Assembly: GCF_032477075.1 (NCBI RefSeq)
Contig: NZ_JAWDXO010000002.1
Span: 62,001-126,000, forward strand
Direction: 5' to 3'
Source of the DNA: Fusobacterium sp.
Lineage (GTDB): Bacteria > Fusobacteriota > Fusobacteriia > Fusobacteriales > Fusobacteriaceae
DNA: 64,000 bases
Part shown: piece by piece, positions 1-7,176 of the stretch
How the letters are laid out: the number at the start of each line of letters is the position of its first letter
Position numbering within the stretch: the first letter of the stretch is position 1
Notes under the pieces: model-generated
Told to the model about the DNA's origin: nothing
The model's database searches: none
What the model saw: only the letters and a program-made list of their open reading frames with translations
Program-made: the position numbers and the translations under genes

Positions 1-901
1 CGATTCCTCTAGCATCTACTTCTGCAGTTAAAGCAGCAAGAGCTTCGATTTGTTTATCTCTATCTTCAACGTCCATAGGTCCTTCTATTCTTAATTTAAA
101 TGGTTTTGCAGCTTCTACTAATGTAGCAATATAGTCAGCCATTTTTTTAGTATCACAATCAAATGCAGCACCAATAGTTCCATAAACATCTATGTGGAAT
201 ATTGGAGAGTAGTCAGCATCAGTTCTTTGAGAAATAATTCTGTCTCTTAACCATTTTACATAATCAAGTAAGATTTCTCCATGTAATCCTAATTTTTCTT
301 TTACATTGTTAATCAAAGCGTGAGGTAAAACATCAGCTTCTTTGATTATCATTTTATCAGCAGCAACATATCTGTCATCTCCTGATTGAGTAAATATAGG
401 TCTCTTAGTGATTTCTAATCCTGTATTGTAGTCAGCTTTAATAACTTCAGCTAAAGTTACTTTTCTAGCTTTTGCAACACCATCTAGTAAAGCTTGAGTG
501 ATTCCATATCTTATTGCAGTATGTAATCTTTTTCCATTAACTTCTAATGCATCAAATTCTTCAGCAAGAGATTTAAAGTTATCAAGTTCTCTCCCTATTA
601 ATTTTGGAGCAATTTCTTTTTCTATTACTGGAATAAAATCTTTTGCTAAGAATAAAGGATCTCTTCCTCCTGCACCTGAGTATTGAACAGCAGCACAATC
701 ACCATGAGCAACTTGTCCATCTTCAAGAACTAGTAAAACAGAGATAGCTTCTCCTGCTTGTCTGATTGATTTGAATCCTGGTGTAACTGGAGTTCCTAGA
801 TAGAACATACCATCATGTCCAGCTCCTGCTTTTATTGCTCTTTGGTCATCAAAATAGAATCCTGTTTTTCCTGCAGAACATACTACATCTACAATTTTCA
901 T
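1..901 (-). CDS. mal: Methylaspartate ammonia-lyase, 3'-truncated by window edge
   Basis: Reading from the ATG at 901-899 gives 300 residues without a stop before the window ends; the family is about 413 aa, so roughly the last quarter is missing. The enzyme removes ammonia from (2S,3S)-3-methylaspartate to give mesaconate, the step after glutamate mutase. It is an enolase-superfamily barrel: visible segments include MKIVDVVCSAGKTGFYFDD at the N-terminus, HALINNVKEKLG around the conserved His, and HIDVYGTIG and RIEGPMDVEDR carrying Mg ligands. The catalytic Lys of the C-terminal barrel lies outside the window. A strong AGGAGG stands 8 bases before the ATG. It is last of the visible glmS-glmL-glmE-mal order. 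Identity is confident from family resemblance. Confidence 0.93.
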   Translation of the reverse strand, partial: MKIVDVVCSAGKTGFYFDDQRAIKAGAGHDGMFYLGTPVTPGFKSIRQAGEAISVLLVLEDGQVAHGDCAAVQYSGAGGRDPLFLAKDFIPVIEKEIAPKLIGRELDNFKSLAEEFDALEVNGKRLHTAIRYGITQALLDGVAKARKVTLAEVIKADYNTGLEITKRPIFTQSGDDRYVAADKMIIKEADVLPHALINNVKEKLGLHGEILLDYVKWLRDRIISQRTDADYSPIFHIDVYGTIGAAFDCDTKKMADYIATLVEAAKPFKLRIEGPMDVEDRDKQIEALAALTAEVDARGI

Positions 902-929
902 AATTAATCCTCCTAAGATTTTAAATTAT

Positions 930-951
930 GTGGGAATTTCTCAATTCCCAC
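930..951 (-). other. Intercistronic hairpin between glmE and mal
   Basis: A perfect 9-bp stem (GTGGGAATT / AATTCCCAC) with a 4-base loop lies in the 186-base gap between glmE and mal, about 30 bases before the mal start codon. It has no U-tract on the minus strand, so it does not look like a rho-independent terminator. It may be an RNA-processing or stability element that adjusts mal against glmE expression; that role is inference. Confidence 0.5.
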
Positions 952-1087
952 TTTCTTCTTAATTATATATATAATCTATTTCCAACATAATTGCAACCAA
1001 TATTCAAAAATTGATTTTCTAAATTATTTTTCATTTATCACATCAATTTTACAATATATTTCTTACATTTTTTGTTCAATAATCAAA

Positions 1088-2560
1088 TTAATTGTTTTTC
1101 ATATGCTCAGTTTCTGGTCTTCCAATAAGTGTTCCTTTTCCTACTGCAAATATATCATCAACAGTCATTTGGAATCCAACTGCTCTTCCTTCAAATTTAG
1201 CTCTTTCTTCTAATTGAGCTAGATTGAAGTCAACAAGTTCTTTACTTAATGGAACATTTCCAACAGCTAGATATCTTACTTTACCAACATTGTCTCTAGC
1301 TGGCATCATTTTACCTGCATTGTATTTAGATGGAGCGAATGGAACATCTAGTACTCCTTGCTCAAAAGCTTTAACTACACCAACAGCCCAATCTCCTTCT
1401 CCTAATTCTAATACTTTGTTTAAGATACATTTAGTTTCAGCTTTAATAACTTCAATTTCTTTTGCTAATTCTGGAGACATTGATAATTGTTGTCCTTTAA
1501 GAAGATTAAGAACCATTTTTGTAGCTTTAATTCCCATTGCATTAGCTTCTTTTGTAGGAACTCCAATTGCTTCATGAGGAGTTTTAACAATAACTTTTGT
1601 AGCTCCAGCAAGAGCAGCAGCAGAAGCACCATTAGAAATAACTCCAAATGCTTTAGCTTCATCTTCTGGGAATCCTCCCATCCATTGATGGAATACAGTT
1701 GTTAAATCAATATCATTGTATCCATACTCTTTGAAATATTCTTCTCCTTGCTCAGTTAATGCTCTAATAGCAGCAACGTCTTGGATTAAGTTTCCACATT
1801 GTCCATATCCTAAAGTAATATTTTTTACTCCTTGTTCAGCAGCTAGTAATCCTTCAAGAATTCCAACAGCATTTGACATTGATGGTGGAACTAATGTACC
1901 AGTTAATGGTCCAAATGGTTCTCTATTAATTGATACTCCATGTTCTTCATACCATCCAACTAGTCTATCAACATATTGCCAATCAATTAATGTTTTTTCT
2001 AGAGAAACTGATTTAGCATAAGGAACATTATAACTGATTCCCCCACCCTCATCAGAAGTATATCCTGCTGCAATCATAATTTCAGAAAGTAATCTAGCAT
2101 CTGGAGTTCCATGTCTCATTTGCAAAGGTAGATCAATAGCTTCAACAACTTGTCTACATCCAGTAACTCCATGGTTAACACCTGGGAATCCATTAAGAAG
2201 TGATCTTCCAGCTTTTTTAGATTCTTCTATTCCTTTTTCACAATTTTCATATTTATTTTGTCTTGTATAAGAGTCAATAGTTGATGGAAGTAAGTCTGCT
2301 CCTCCAACTTTATCTAAGTAGTCTAATAATTCTATATGTTGTTCTATTAAAGCAACTCCTGCTCTAGGTTGAGCTAGGGTAATTCCTGCATTTTTAGCAT
2401 CTACTAATTTTTTAGAGAAGCTTTTTGATTCTGGTAATGCTTTATGATAAGCTATAGCTTCTTCTAAATTTACTTCTTTACCTGTAGGCCATCCTTTTAA
2501 AACTTCTTCTCTCACTTCGAAGAACTCTTCTTCAGTCCATTTCTTAAATCTAAGTTTCAT
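1088..2560 (-). CDS. glmE: Glutamate mutase epsilon subunit (methylaspartate mutase E)
   Basis: 490 aa, close to the 483 aa of clostridial GlmE. This is the large catalytic subunit of adenosylcobalamin-dependent glutamate mutase, which converts L-glutamate to threo-3-methylaspartate by a radical carbon-skeleton rearrangement. It forms the TIM-barrel that holds substrate, with the cobalamin sandwiched against GlmS. Typical family stretches are seen, such as RHGTPDARLL, NREPFGPLTGTLVPP and FHQWMGGFPEDE. It starts with ATG after an AGGAGG-like site and follows glmL by 26 bases. The gene is complete and shows nothing broken. Confidence 0.96.
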   Translation of the reverse strand: MKLRFKKWTEEEFFEVREEVLKGWPTGKEVNLEEAIAYHKALPESKSFSKKLVDAKNAGITLAQPRAGVALIEQHIELLDYLDKVGGADLLPSTIDSYTRQNKYENCEKGIEESKKAGRSLLNGFPGVNHGVTGCRQVVEAIDLPLQMRHGTPDARLLSEIMIAAGYTSDEGGGISYNVPYAKSVSLEKTLIDWQYVDRLVGWYEEHGVSINREPFGPLTGTLVPPSMSNAVGILEGLLAAEQGVKNITLGYGQCGNLIQDVAAIRALTEQGEEYFKEYGYNDIDLTTVFHQWMGGFPEDEAKAFGVISNGASAAALAGATKVIVKTPHEAIGVPTKEANAMGIKATKMVLNLLKGQQLSMSPELAKEIEVIKAETKCILNKVLELGEGDWAVGVVKAFEQGVLDVPFAPSKYNAGKMMPARDNVGKVRYLAVGNVPLSKELVDFNLAQLEERAKFEGRAVGFQMTVDDIFAVGKGTLIGRPETEHMKNN

Positions 2561-2586
2561 ATTTAAATATTCCTCCTTATAATTTC

Positions 2587-3993
2587 TTATACTTCGACTA
2601 GATATTTTTTCATTATTCTAACAGCTAAATTTGGATAATCCTGAGCTAACAGTCCCATTGATGACAATATATATGTTTTATCTACGAGAAACTTTGGTGA
2701 CATAGGTTTTAAATGAACAGGATCTTGTTCATTAAAATTTCCAGCTTTTAATATTCCCTGAGGATTCAAACTATGAATGATAACTCCACCTGTACCAATA
2801 ACATAAGGTGCATCAGTCAAATCTTTTCCACTTTGATTAAACATAGTTCCCATTGGAGTATAAACACATTCTAACACTCCACAGTGCCTTGTCATTGCTA
2901 TTTCAGTAGCTGCCATTGCCATTGCCTCATCAAATTTAATTTCTTCTTCGTTCTGAGGCACCATTTTAATATGATCATGTCTATATTGACATGCAGCTTT
3001 TACATCAATCTGTTTCAATGAATCATGTAAATAATTTCTAATTTTTCTTGTTCCTGCTGCTTCTAAAAGGGCCACTGATGAATACCTCATTCCAAGGTCT
3101 CCTTCTACAGTTCTTTTAGCAAATGGTTCTTCCAAACCTTTTATCATGATAGAAGGTTTTGTAGGTTCTCCCTTAGCTATTGAATGGACATCAGTTGTAG
3201 CTCCTCCAATATCTACCACTATTAAATCTCCTATTCCATCTTCATCATCAGTACCTTCTGCAAGTACCTCAGCAGCTTTTAAAACTGCTGCTGGTGTAGG
3301 CATCAATATACCTTTTATAAATTCTTCTGCATTTTTCATTCCTTTAGCTTCTACTATTCTGTTCATAAAAACTTTTCTGATTTCTTCACGAGAAGGTTCA
3401 ACATTTAGTTTATTTATGACAGGCATTACATTTTCTGTCACAAAATAGTCTATTTCAGCCTCTTTAAAAATAGCTTCCACTTGATCAATAGCTACTTTAT
3501 TACCTGCTACTACAACTGGTACATCAAGTCTGTATTCTGCAATCATTTTAGCATTATGAATAATACAGTCTTTATTACCACCATCTGTTCCACCAGCTAA
3601 TAATATTATATCCAAAGGAGTAGCTTTGATTTCTTCAAGCTCTCTGTGATTCAGTTCATAAGCATATGTTTTTATTACTCTTGCTCCAGCTCCTAGAGCA
3701 GCTTTTTTAGCAGCTTCAGCTGTAAGTTCAGGTACAAGACCTATTGCTACCATTTTCAATCCACCAGCAGCAGATGAACAGGCAGTTTTACTTACAAACT
3801 CTACAGAATCAAAATTAACTTTTTCATTTATTGCAAATTTTAATTTTTCATAAGCCTTATTAAATCCAATCATGATATCTTCTTCAACTGTAGTAATATC
3901 CTTTGCTGTCGCTAAAATAACCTCATTATCCATATCTATAGCAGTAAGTTTAGTATAAGTACTACCAAAATCTATGGCTAGATAAACTTTCAT
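2587..3993 (-). CDS. glmL: GlmL/MutL, ASKHA ATPase chaperone of glutamate mutase
   Basis: 468 aa from the ATG at 3993. An in-frame GTG at 4002 sits on top of the AGAGAG Shine-Dalgarno, so the ATG is preferred. The actin-like ATPase fold is evident from DFGSTYTKLTA near residue 7 (phosphate-1) and VVDIGGATTDVHS near 260 (phosphate-2). Proteins of this family lie between the two mutase subunit genes and are thought to reactivate the B12 enzyme by exchanging damaged cofactor, by analogy with diol dehydratase reactivases. Position between glmS and glmE fits exactly. The fold assignment is strong; the reactivase role is family inference. Confidence 0.92.
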   Translation of the reverse strand: MKVYLAIDFGSTYTKLTAIDMDNEVILATAKDITTVEEDIMIGFNKAYEKLKFAINEKVNFDSVEFVSKTACSSAAGGLKMVAIGLVPELTAEAAKKAALGAGARVIKTYAYELNHRELEEIKATPLDIILLAGGTDGGNKDCIIHNAKMIAEYRLDVPVVVAGNKVAIDQVEAIFKEAEIDYFVTENVMPVINKLNVEPSREEIRKVFMNRIVEAKGMKNAEEFIKGILMPTPAAVLKAAEVLAEGTDDEDGIGDLIVVDIGGATTDVHSIAKGEPTKPSIMIKGLEEPFAKRTVEGDLGMRYSSVALLEAAGTRKIRNYLHDSLKQIDVKAACQYRHDHIKMVPQNEEEIKFDEAMAMAATEIAMTRHCGVLECVYTPMGTMFNQSGKDLTDAPYVIGTGGVIIHSLNPQGILKAGNFNEQDPVHLKPMSPKFLVDKTYILSSMGLLAQDYPNLAVRIMKKYLVEV

Positions 3994-4051
3994 AACAACC
4001 ACTCTCTTTTATTGTAAAATATTTTTGAAAAATTCCAACTAAACTTTAAAA

Positions 4052-4471
4052 TTAGGCAATTCCTAAATCTTTCTTTAAATCTTCTGTTGTATCTTCGATA
4101 GGAGTTCCTGGTCTGTAAACTCTATCAAATCCCATAGCTTTAAATCTTTCTTCAACTTCTTCCCAAACTTGTTTTCCAACAACAATGTTTCCACCTACAT
4201 AAAGGATGATGTCATTAAGCCCTGCTTCTTTACATTTCTCTCTCATTCCTTGACAATCTAGTTCCCCATGTCCATATAAAGAAGAAACTATTATAGCATC
4301 AGCACTAGTCTCAACAGCTGCATTGATAAAGTCAGCTTGTGGTGATAAAACTCCAATGTTTACTACTTCAAATCCGTTAGACTCTAAAACATGATGAATA
4401 ATTTTGTTTCCAACTGCATGACAGTCTGATCCAATAACTCCAATTACAACTTTTTTTCCATTTTTTTCCAT
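4052..4471 (-). CDS. glmS: Glutamate mutase sigma (B12-binding) subunit
   Basis: 139 aa from the ATG at 4471, which is preceded by AGAGGAGG; an upstream in-frame start at 4546 has no such site and overlaps the promoter. The protein is a Rossmann-like cobalamin-binding domain with the base-off/His-on signature DCHAVG near residue 15, SSLYGHGE near 60 and YVGGN near 90. It pairs with GlmE. It is the first gene of the minus-strand operon and has its own recognisable promoter at 4515-4542. No B12 riboswitch could be recognised in the short leader. Confidence 0.95.
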   Translation of the reverse strand: MEKNGKKVVIGVIGSDCHAVGNKIIHHVLESNGFEVVNIGVLSPQADFINAAVETSADAIIVSSLYGHGELDCQGMREKCKEAGLNDIILYVGGNIVVGKQVWEEVEERFKAMGFDRVYRPGTPIEDTTEDLKKDLGIA

Positions 4472-4514
4472 GAAAAATAGCCTCCTCTGTGTATGATATT
4501 TAAACTTTAATAAT

Positions 4515-4542
4515 AATATACCTCTTTTTTGTAAAAAATCAA
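4515..4542 (-). promoter_or_regulatory. Putative sigma-70-type promoter of the glm-mal operon
   Basis: On the minus strand TTGATT (4542-4537) is followed after 16 bases by TATATT (4520-4515), about 45 bases upstream of the glmS start codon. Spacing and position are right for a housekeeping promoter. The surroundings are so AT-rich that a chance -10 is easy to find; the -35 and spacing carry most of the weight. Confidence 0.5.
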
Positions 4543-4915
4543 GCATTATAAATAATATGAATGATAAAAATTTATTTTTTTAATAAAATATATTGAACTC
4601 TCTATTTTCTACCTTTTTGTTAAATATTTATTAATTTTTTTCAACCATTAATTAACAGATTTTGATTTTAGGTTATATTTCTTTTTTTATGTTGTAAAAA
4701 ATATATTTCAAAATTATAAAAAATATATGTTTTTTTCATTTTCAAATAAAAAACACTTAAAATAAGATTTTTAATTAATATTTTTTTGATTACTTATTTT
4801 ACATAAGATTTTTTAAAGAAATACTTTTTTAATTGAATTTAAAAAATATCTTTACTTTTATTTTCAACAACCTTTATATAACTACATTTTTCAATGAAGC
4901 TTCCATTAGTTAAAT
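4543..4915. other. AT-rich divergent intergenic region, no gene seen
   Basis: Together with the two flanking promoters this forms a gap of about 570 bases between glmS (minus) and rimP (plus). I found no open frame with a ribosome binding site, no tRNA-like fold and no strong hairpin here. The sequence is long T- and A-runs, which could act as UP elements or as intrinsically curved DNA for both promoters. Confidence 0.5.
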
Positions 4916-4944
4916 TTGATTTTTTTAAGAATATGTGTTATAAT
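4916..4944 (+). promoter_or_regulatory. Strong promoter of the rimP-nusA-infB operon
   Basis: TTGATT (4916-4921), a 17-base spacer, then a perfect TATAAT (4939-4944). The start of transcription would be near 4951, giving a leader of about 90 bases that carries the hairpin at 4977-5000 before rimP. No comparably good promoter was noticed before the next genes, consistent with a long operon. Confidence 0.75.
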
Positions 4945-4976
4945 ATCTTGAAAATAAATTATACTAGCTAGTGTAA

Positions 4977-5000
4977 GGGAGTGGGTTTTGGTCCACTCCC
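4977..5000 (+). promoter_or_regulatory. GC-rich leader hairpin upstream of rimP
   Basis: A perfect 8-bp stem GGGAGTGG / CCACTCCC with loop GTTTTGGT, followed by TCTTTAG. It is strikingly GC-rich for this genome and lies in the untranslated leader, ending 41 bases before the rimP ATG. It could be a weak terminator acting as an attenuator of the NusA operon, where autoregulation of termination is known in other bacteria, or a 5' stabilising stem. The function is inferred. Confidence 0.55.
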
Positions 5001-5041
5001 TCTTTAGTAGTTATCTTGAAAGTGAGGTGAATAGGTGCTTT

Positions 5042-5521
5042 ATGGAAAAAAATAACAAGGAAAATATTTTGAAAAAAATTGAAGCCATTGTTACCCCAGT
5101 AGTAAATAAAATGAATTTATCTCTTGTTGATATTGAATATCTCCAAGACGGAGGTTATTGGTATGTAAGAGTATATGTTGAAAATCTGGAGGGGGATATA
5201 ACTCTTGAAGACTGTGCAGCTATCAGCAATGAAATTGATGAAGACATAGATAGCCTCATTGAACAAAGATTCTTCTTAGAGGTATCCTCACCAGGAATTG
5301 AGAGACCACTGAAGAAAATAGAAGATTATATCAGATTCAAGGGAGAAAAATCTAAACTAAGTCTTAAACATAAAGTTGATGATAACAAAAACTTTGAAGG
5401 AATAATTGTAGATTCTAAAGATGGTATCATATATTTAGAAGTAGAAAATGGAAAAATAATGAAAATTCCCTTTTCAGAAGTAAGAAAAGCCAATCTTGTT
5501 TATGAATTTGAAGAATTTTAA
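5042..5521 (+). CDS. rimP: Ribosome maturation factor RimP
   Basis: 159 aa, the usual size (about 150-160). RimP helps assemble the 30S subunit. Characteristic segments are VEYLQDGG-type IEYLQDGGYWYVRVYVE near residues 30-50, LEDCAAISNEIDE and LEVSSPGIERPL near 80-95, then a C-terminal SH3-like domain. I chose the ATG at 5042; the open frame extends upstream to a TTG inside the leader hairpin, and a GTG at 5027 is an alternative. It is the first gene before nusA, the standard bacterial order. Confidence 0.93.
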   Translation: MEKNNKENILKKIEAIVTPVVNKMNLSLVDIEYLQDGGYWYVRVYVENLEGDITLEDCAAISNEIDEDIDSLIEQRFFLEVSSPGIERPLKKIEDYIRFKGEKSKLSLKHKVDDNKNFEGIIVDSKDGIIYLEVENGKIMKIPFSEVRKANLVYEFEEF

Positions 5522-5550
5522 TAGAATTTTCAGGAGGTAATGAAAATAAT

Positions 5551-6636
5551 ATGAAAAGTAAAGATGCTAAAGTTTTTTTAGAAGCCCTAGATGAATTAGA
5601 AAGAGAAAAAGGAATAAGTAAAGAAAATCTTCTTTTAACTGTTGAACAAGCTCTTTTAGCAGCTTATAAAAAAAATCATGGTGAAGAAGAAAATGTAGAA
5701 GTTGAAATCAATAGAGAAACAGGTGATGTAAAGCTTTATGAAGTTAAAACTGTTGTAGAAACTGAAGATCTTTATGATGCAGCTATTGAAATTTCTCTTG
5801 ATGATGCTCAAGAAATCAAAAAGAGATCAAAAGTTGGTGATATAGTAAAAATAGAAATAAATTGTGAGGAATTTAGAAGAAATGCCATCCAAAATGGAAA
5901 ACAAATTGTTATCCAAAAAGTAAGAGAAGCTGAAAGACAGTACATTTATGACAGATTTAAAGGAAAAGAAAATGATATTATAAATGGTATCATAAGAAGA
6001 ATTGATGAAAAGAAAAATATATTTGTTGAATTTGATGGAATAGAAGCTATTCTTCCAACCACTGAACAGTCTCCAGCTGATACTTACAGAGTAGGAGAAA
6101 GACTTAAAGTATTCCTTGCTGAAGTTGAAAAAACTAATAAGTTTCCTAAAATAGTCATTTCTAGAAAACATGAAGGATTATTAAAAAAATTGTTTGAGCT
6201 TGAGATCCCAGAAATCACATCTGGATTAATAGAAATAAAAGCAGTTGCTAGAGAAGCTGGTTCAAGAGCTAAAGTTGCTGTGTACTCTGCTGATCCTAAC
6301 ATTGACACTGTTGGAGCATGTATAGGGCAGAAAGGTCTTAGAATAAAAAATATAGTTAATGAACTAAATGGTGAAAAGATAGATATTGTTATTTGGAAAG
6401 AATCTGTCGAAGAATTTGTTTCAGCAGTCTTAAGTCCAGCAAAAGTAAAAAGTGTTGAAGTCATTGAAGATGAAAATACAGCAAGAGTTATTGTTGATAA
6501 TTCACAGTTATCTCTGGCTATTGGTAAAAATGGTCAAAATGCTAGACTTGCTGCCAAATTAACTGGTATGAGAGTTGATATAAAAACTGAAAATAGTTCT
6601 AAAGATGATTCTTTAGAAGGAGAGCAAAGTGAGTAA
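5551..6636 (+). CDS. nusA: Transcription termination/antitermination factor NusA
   Basis: 361 aa, the length of NusA without the extra acidic repeats of E. coli. It binds RNA polymerase and nascent RNA and modulates pausing and termination. The N-terminal polymerase-binding domain (about 1-125) is followed by an S1 domain (about 130-200) and two KH domains; GSRAKVAVYS and GACIGQKGLRIKNI mark KH1 and AIGKNGQNARLAAKLTG marks KH2. A good AGGAGG precedes the ATG. Its last 8 bases overlap the next gene, suggesting coupling. Confidence 0.96.
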   Translation: MKSKDAKVFLEALDELEREKGISKENLLLTVEQALLAAYKKNHGEEENVEVEINRETGDVKLYEVKTVVETEDLYDAAIEISLDDAQEIKKRSKVGDIVKIEINCEEFRRNAIQNGKQIVIQKVREAERQYIYDRFKGKENDIINGIIRRIDEKKNIFVEFDGIEAILPTTEQSPADTYRVGERLKVFLAEVEKTNKFPKIVISRKHEGLLKKLFELEIPEITSGLIEIKAVAREAGSRAKVAVYSADPNIDTVGACIGQKGLRIKNIVNELNGEKIDIVIWKESVEEFVSAVLSPAKVKSVEVIEDENTARVIVDNSQLSLAIGKNGQNARLAAKLTGMRVDIKTENSSKDDSLEGEQSE

Positions 6637-7156
6637 TCAGGATTTTCCAGAAAGAACTTGTTTGATTTGCAAGGATAAAAAAAATAAAAAAAGCTTATTC
6701 AGGCTGGTTAAAACAGGGGAAAATAAGTATGTTTTTGATGAAAAACAAAAGCAACAAAGCAGAGGCTACTATATCTGTAAAACTCATGAATGTCTTCATA
6801 GGCTAACTAAGCATAAGAGGATAAAAATGAACACAGATGACCTGATGAAGATGTTAAATCTTTTAAAAAAGGGAGAAAAGGACTATTTGAATATTTTGAA
6901 AGCAATGAAAAATTCACAAGTTTTGTCTTTTGGAATGAATATGGTTTTGGATGAGATAGAACATACTCATTTCTTAGTTCTGGCAGAAAATATAAGTGAA
7001 AAAAATGAAAAAAAACTTTTACTTAAAGCTAAAGAACTAAATATAAACTTTGTTTATTTTGGAAACAAGAATCAACTTGGAGATATTTTTGGCAAAGATG
7101 AAGTAAGTGTTGTTGGTGTCAAAAATAAAAAAATAGCCCGTGGCCTCATAAATTAA
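6629..7156 (+). CDS. YlxR (DUF448) - L7Ae/YlxQ-like fusion protein
   Basis: 175 aa starting at GTG 6629, with GAAGGAG just upstream and an 8-base overlap with nusA. The first ~85 residues are a YlxR/DUF448 domain: ERTCLICKDKKNKKSLFRLV carries the conserved Cys-x2-Cys and basic motif, then GRGYY-like SRGYYICKTHEC. The remainder (about 85-175) looks like the L7Ae/L30e RNA-binding fold usually encoded by a separate gene (ylxQ) at this same place between nusA and infB. So two ordinarily separate operon neighbours appear joined in one chain. YlxR-family proteins have been linked to RNA/ribosome-associated regulation; exact function is not known to me here. Confidence 0.8.
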   Translation: MSNQDFPERTCLICKDKKNKKSLFRLVKTGENKYVFDEKQKQQSRGYYICKTHECLHRLTKHKRIKMNTDDLMKMLNLLKKGEKDYLNILKAMKNSQVLSFGMNMVLDEIEHTHFLVLAENISEKNEKKLLLKAKELNINFVYFGNKNQLGDIFGKDEVSVVGVKNKKIARGLIN

Positions 7157-7176
7157 CCTAATTTAGGAGGTAATTA

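Noticed and set aside
1224..3448. Plus-strand open frames over glmE and glmL
   Set aside because: Antisense shadows of strong coding regions, with no binding site and no family resemblance.
4472..4514. Cobalamin riboswitch before glmS
   Set aside because: The leader is about 40 bases, far too short for a B12 riboswitch.
4472..4546. N-terminal extension of GlmS starting at 4546
   Set aside because: It would run through the promoter and the AGAGGAGG site; family members start at the equivalent of 4471.
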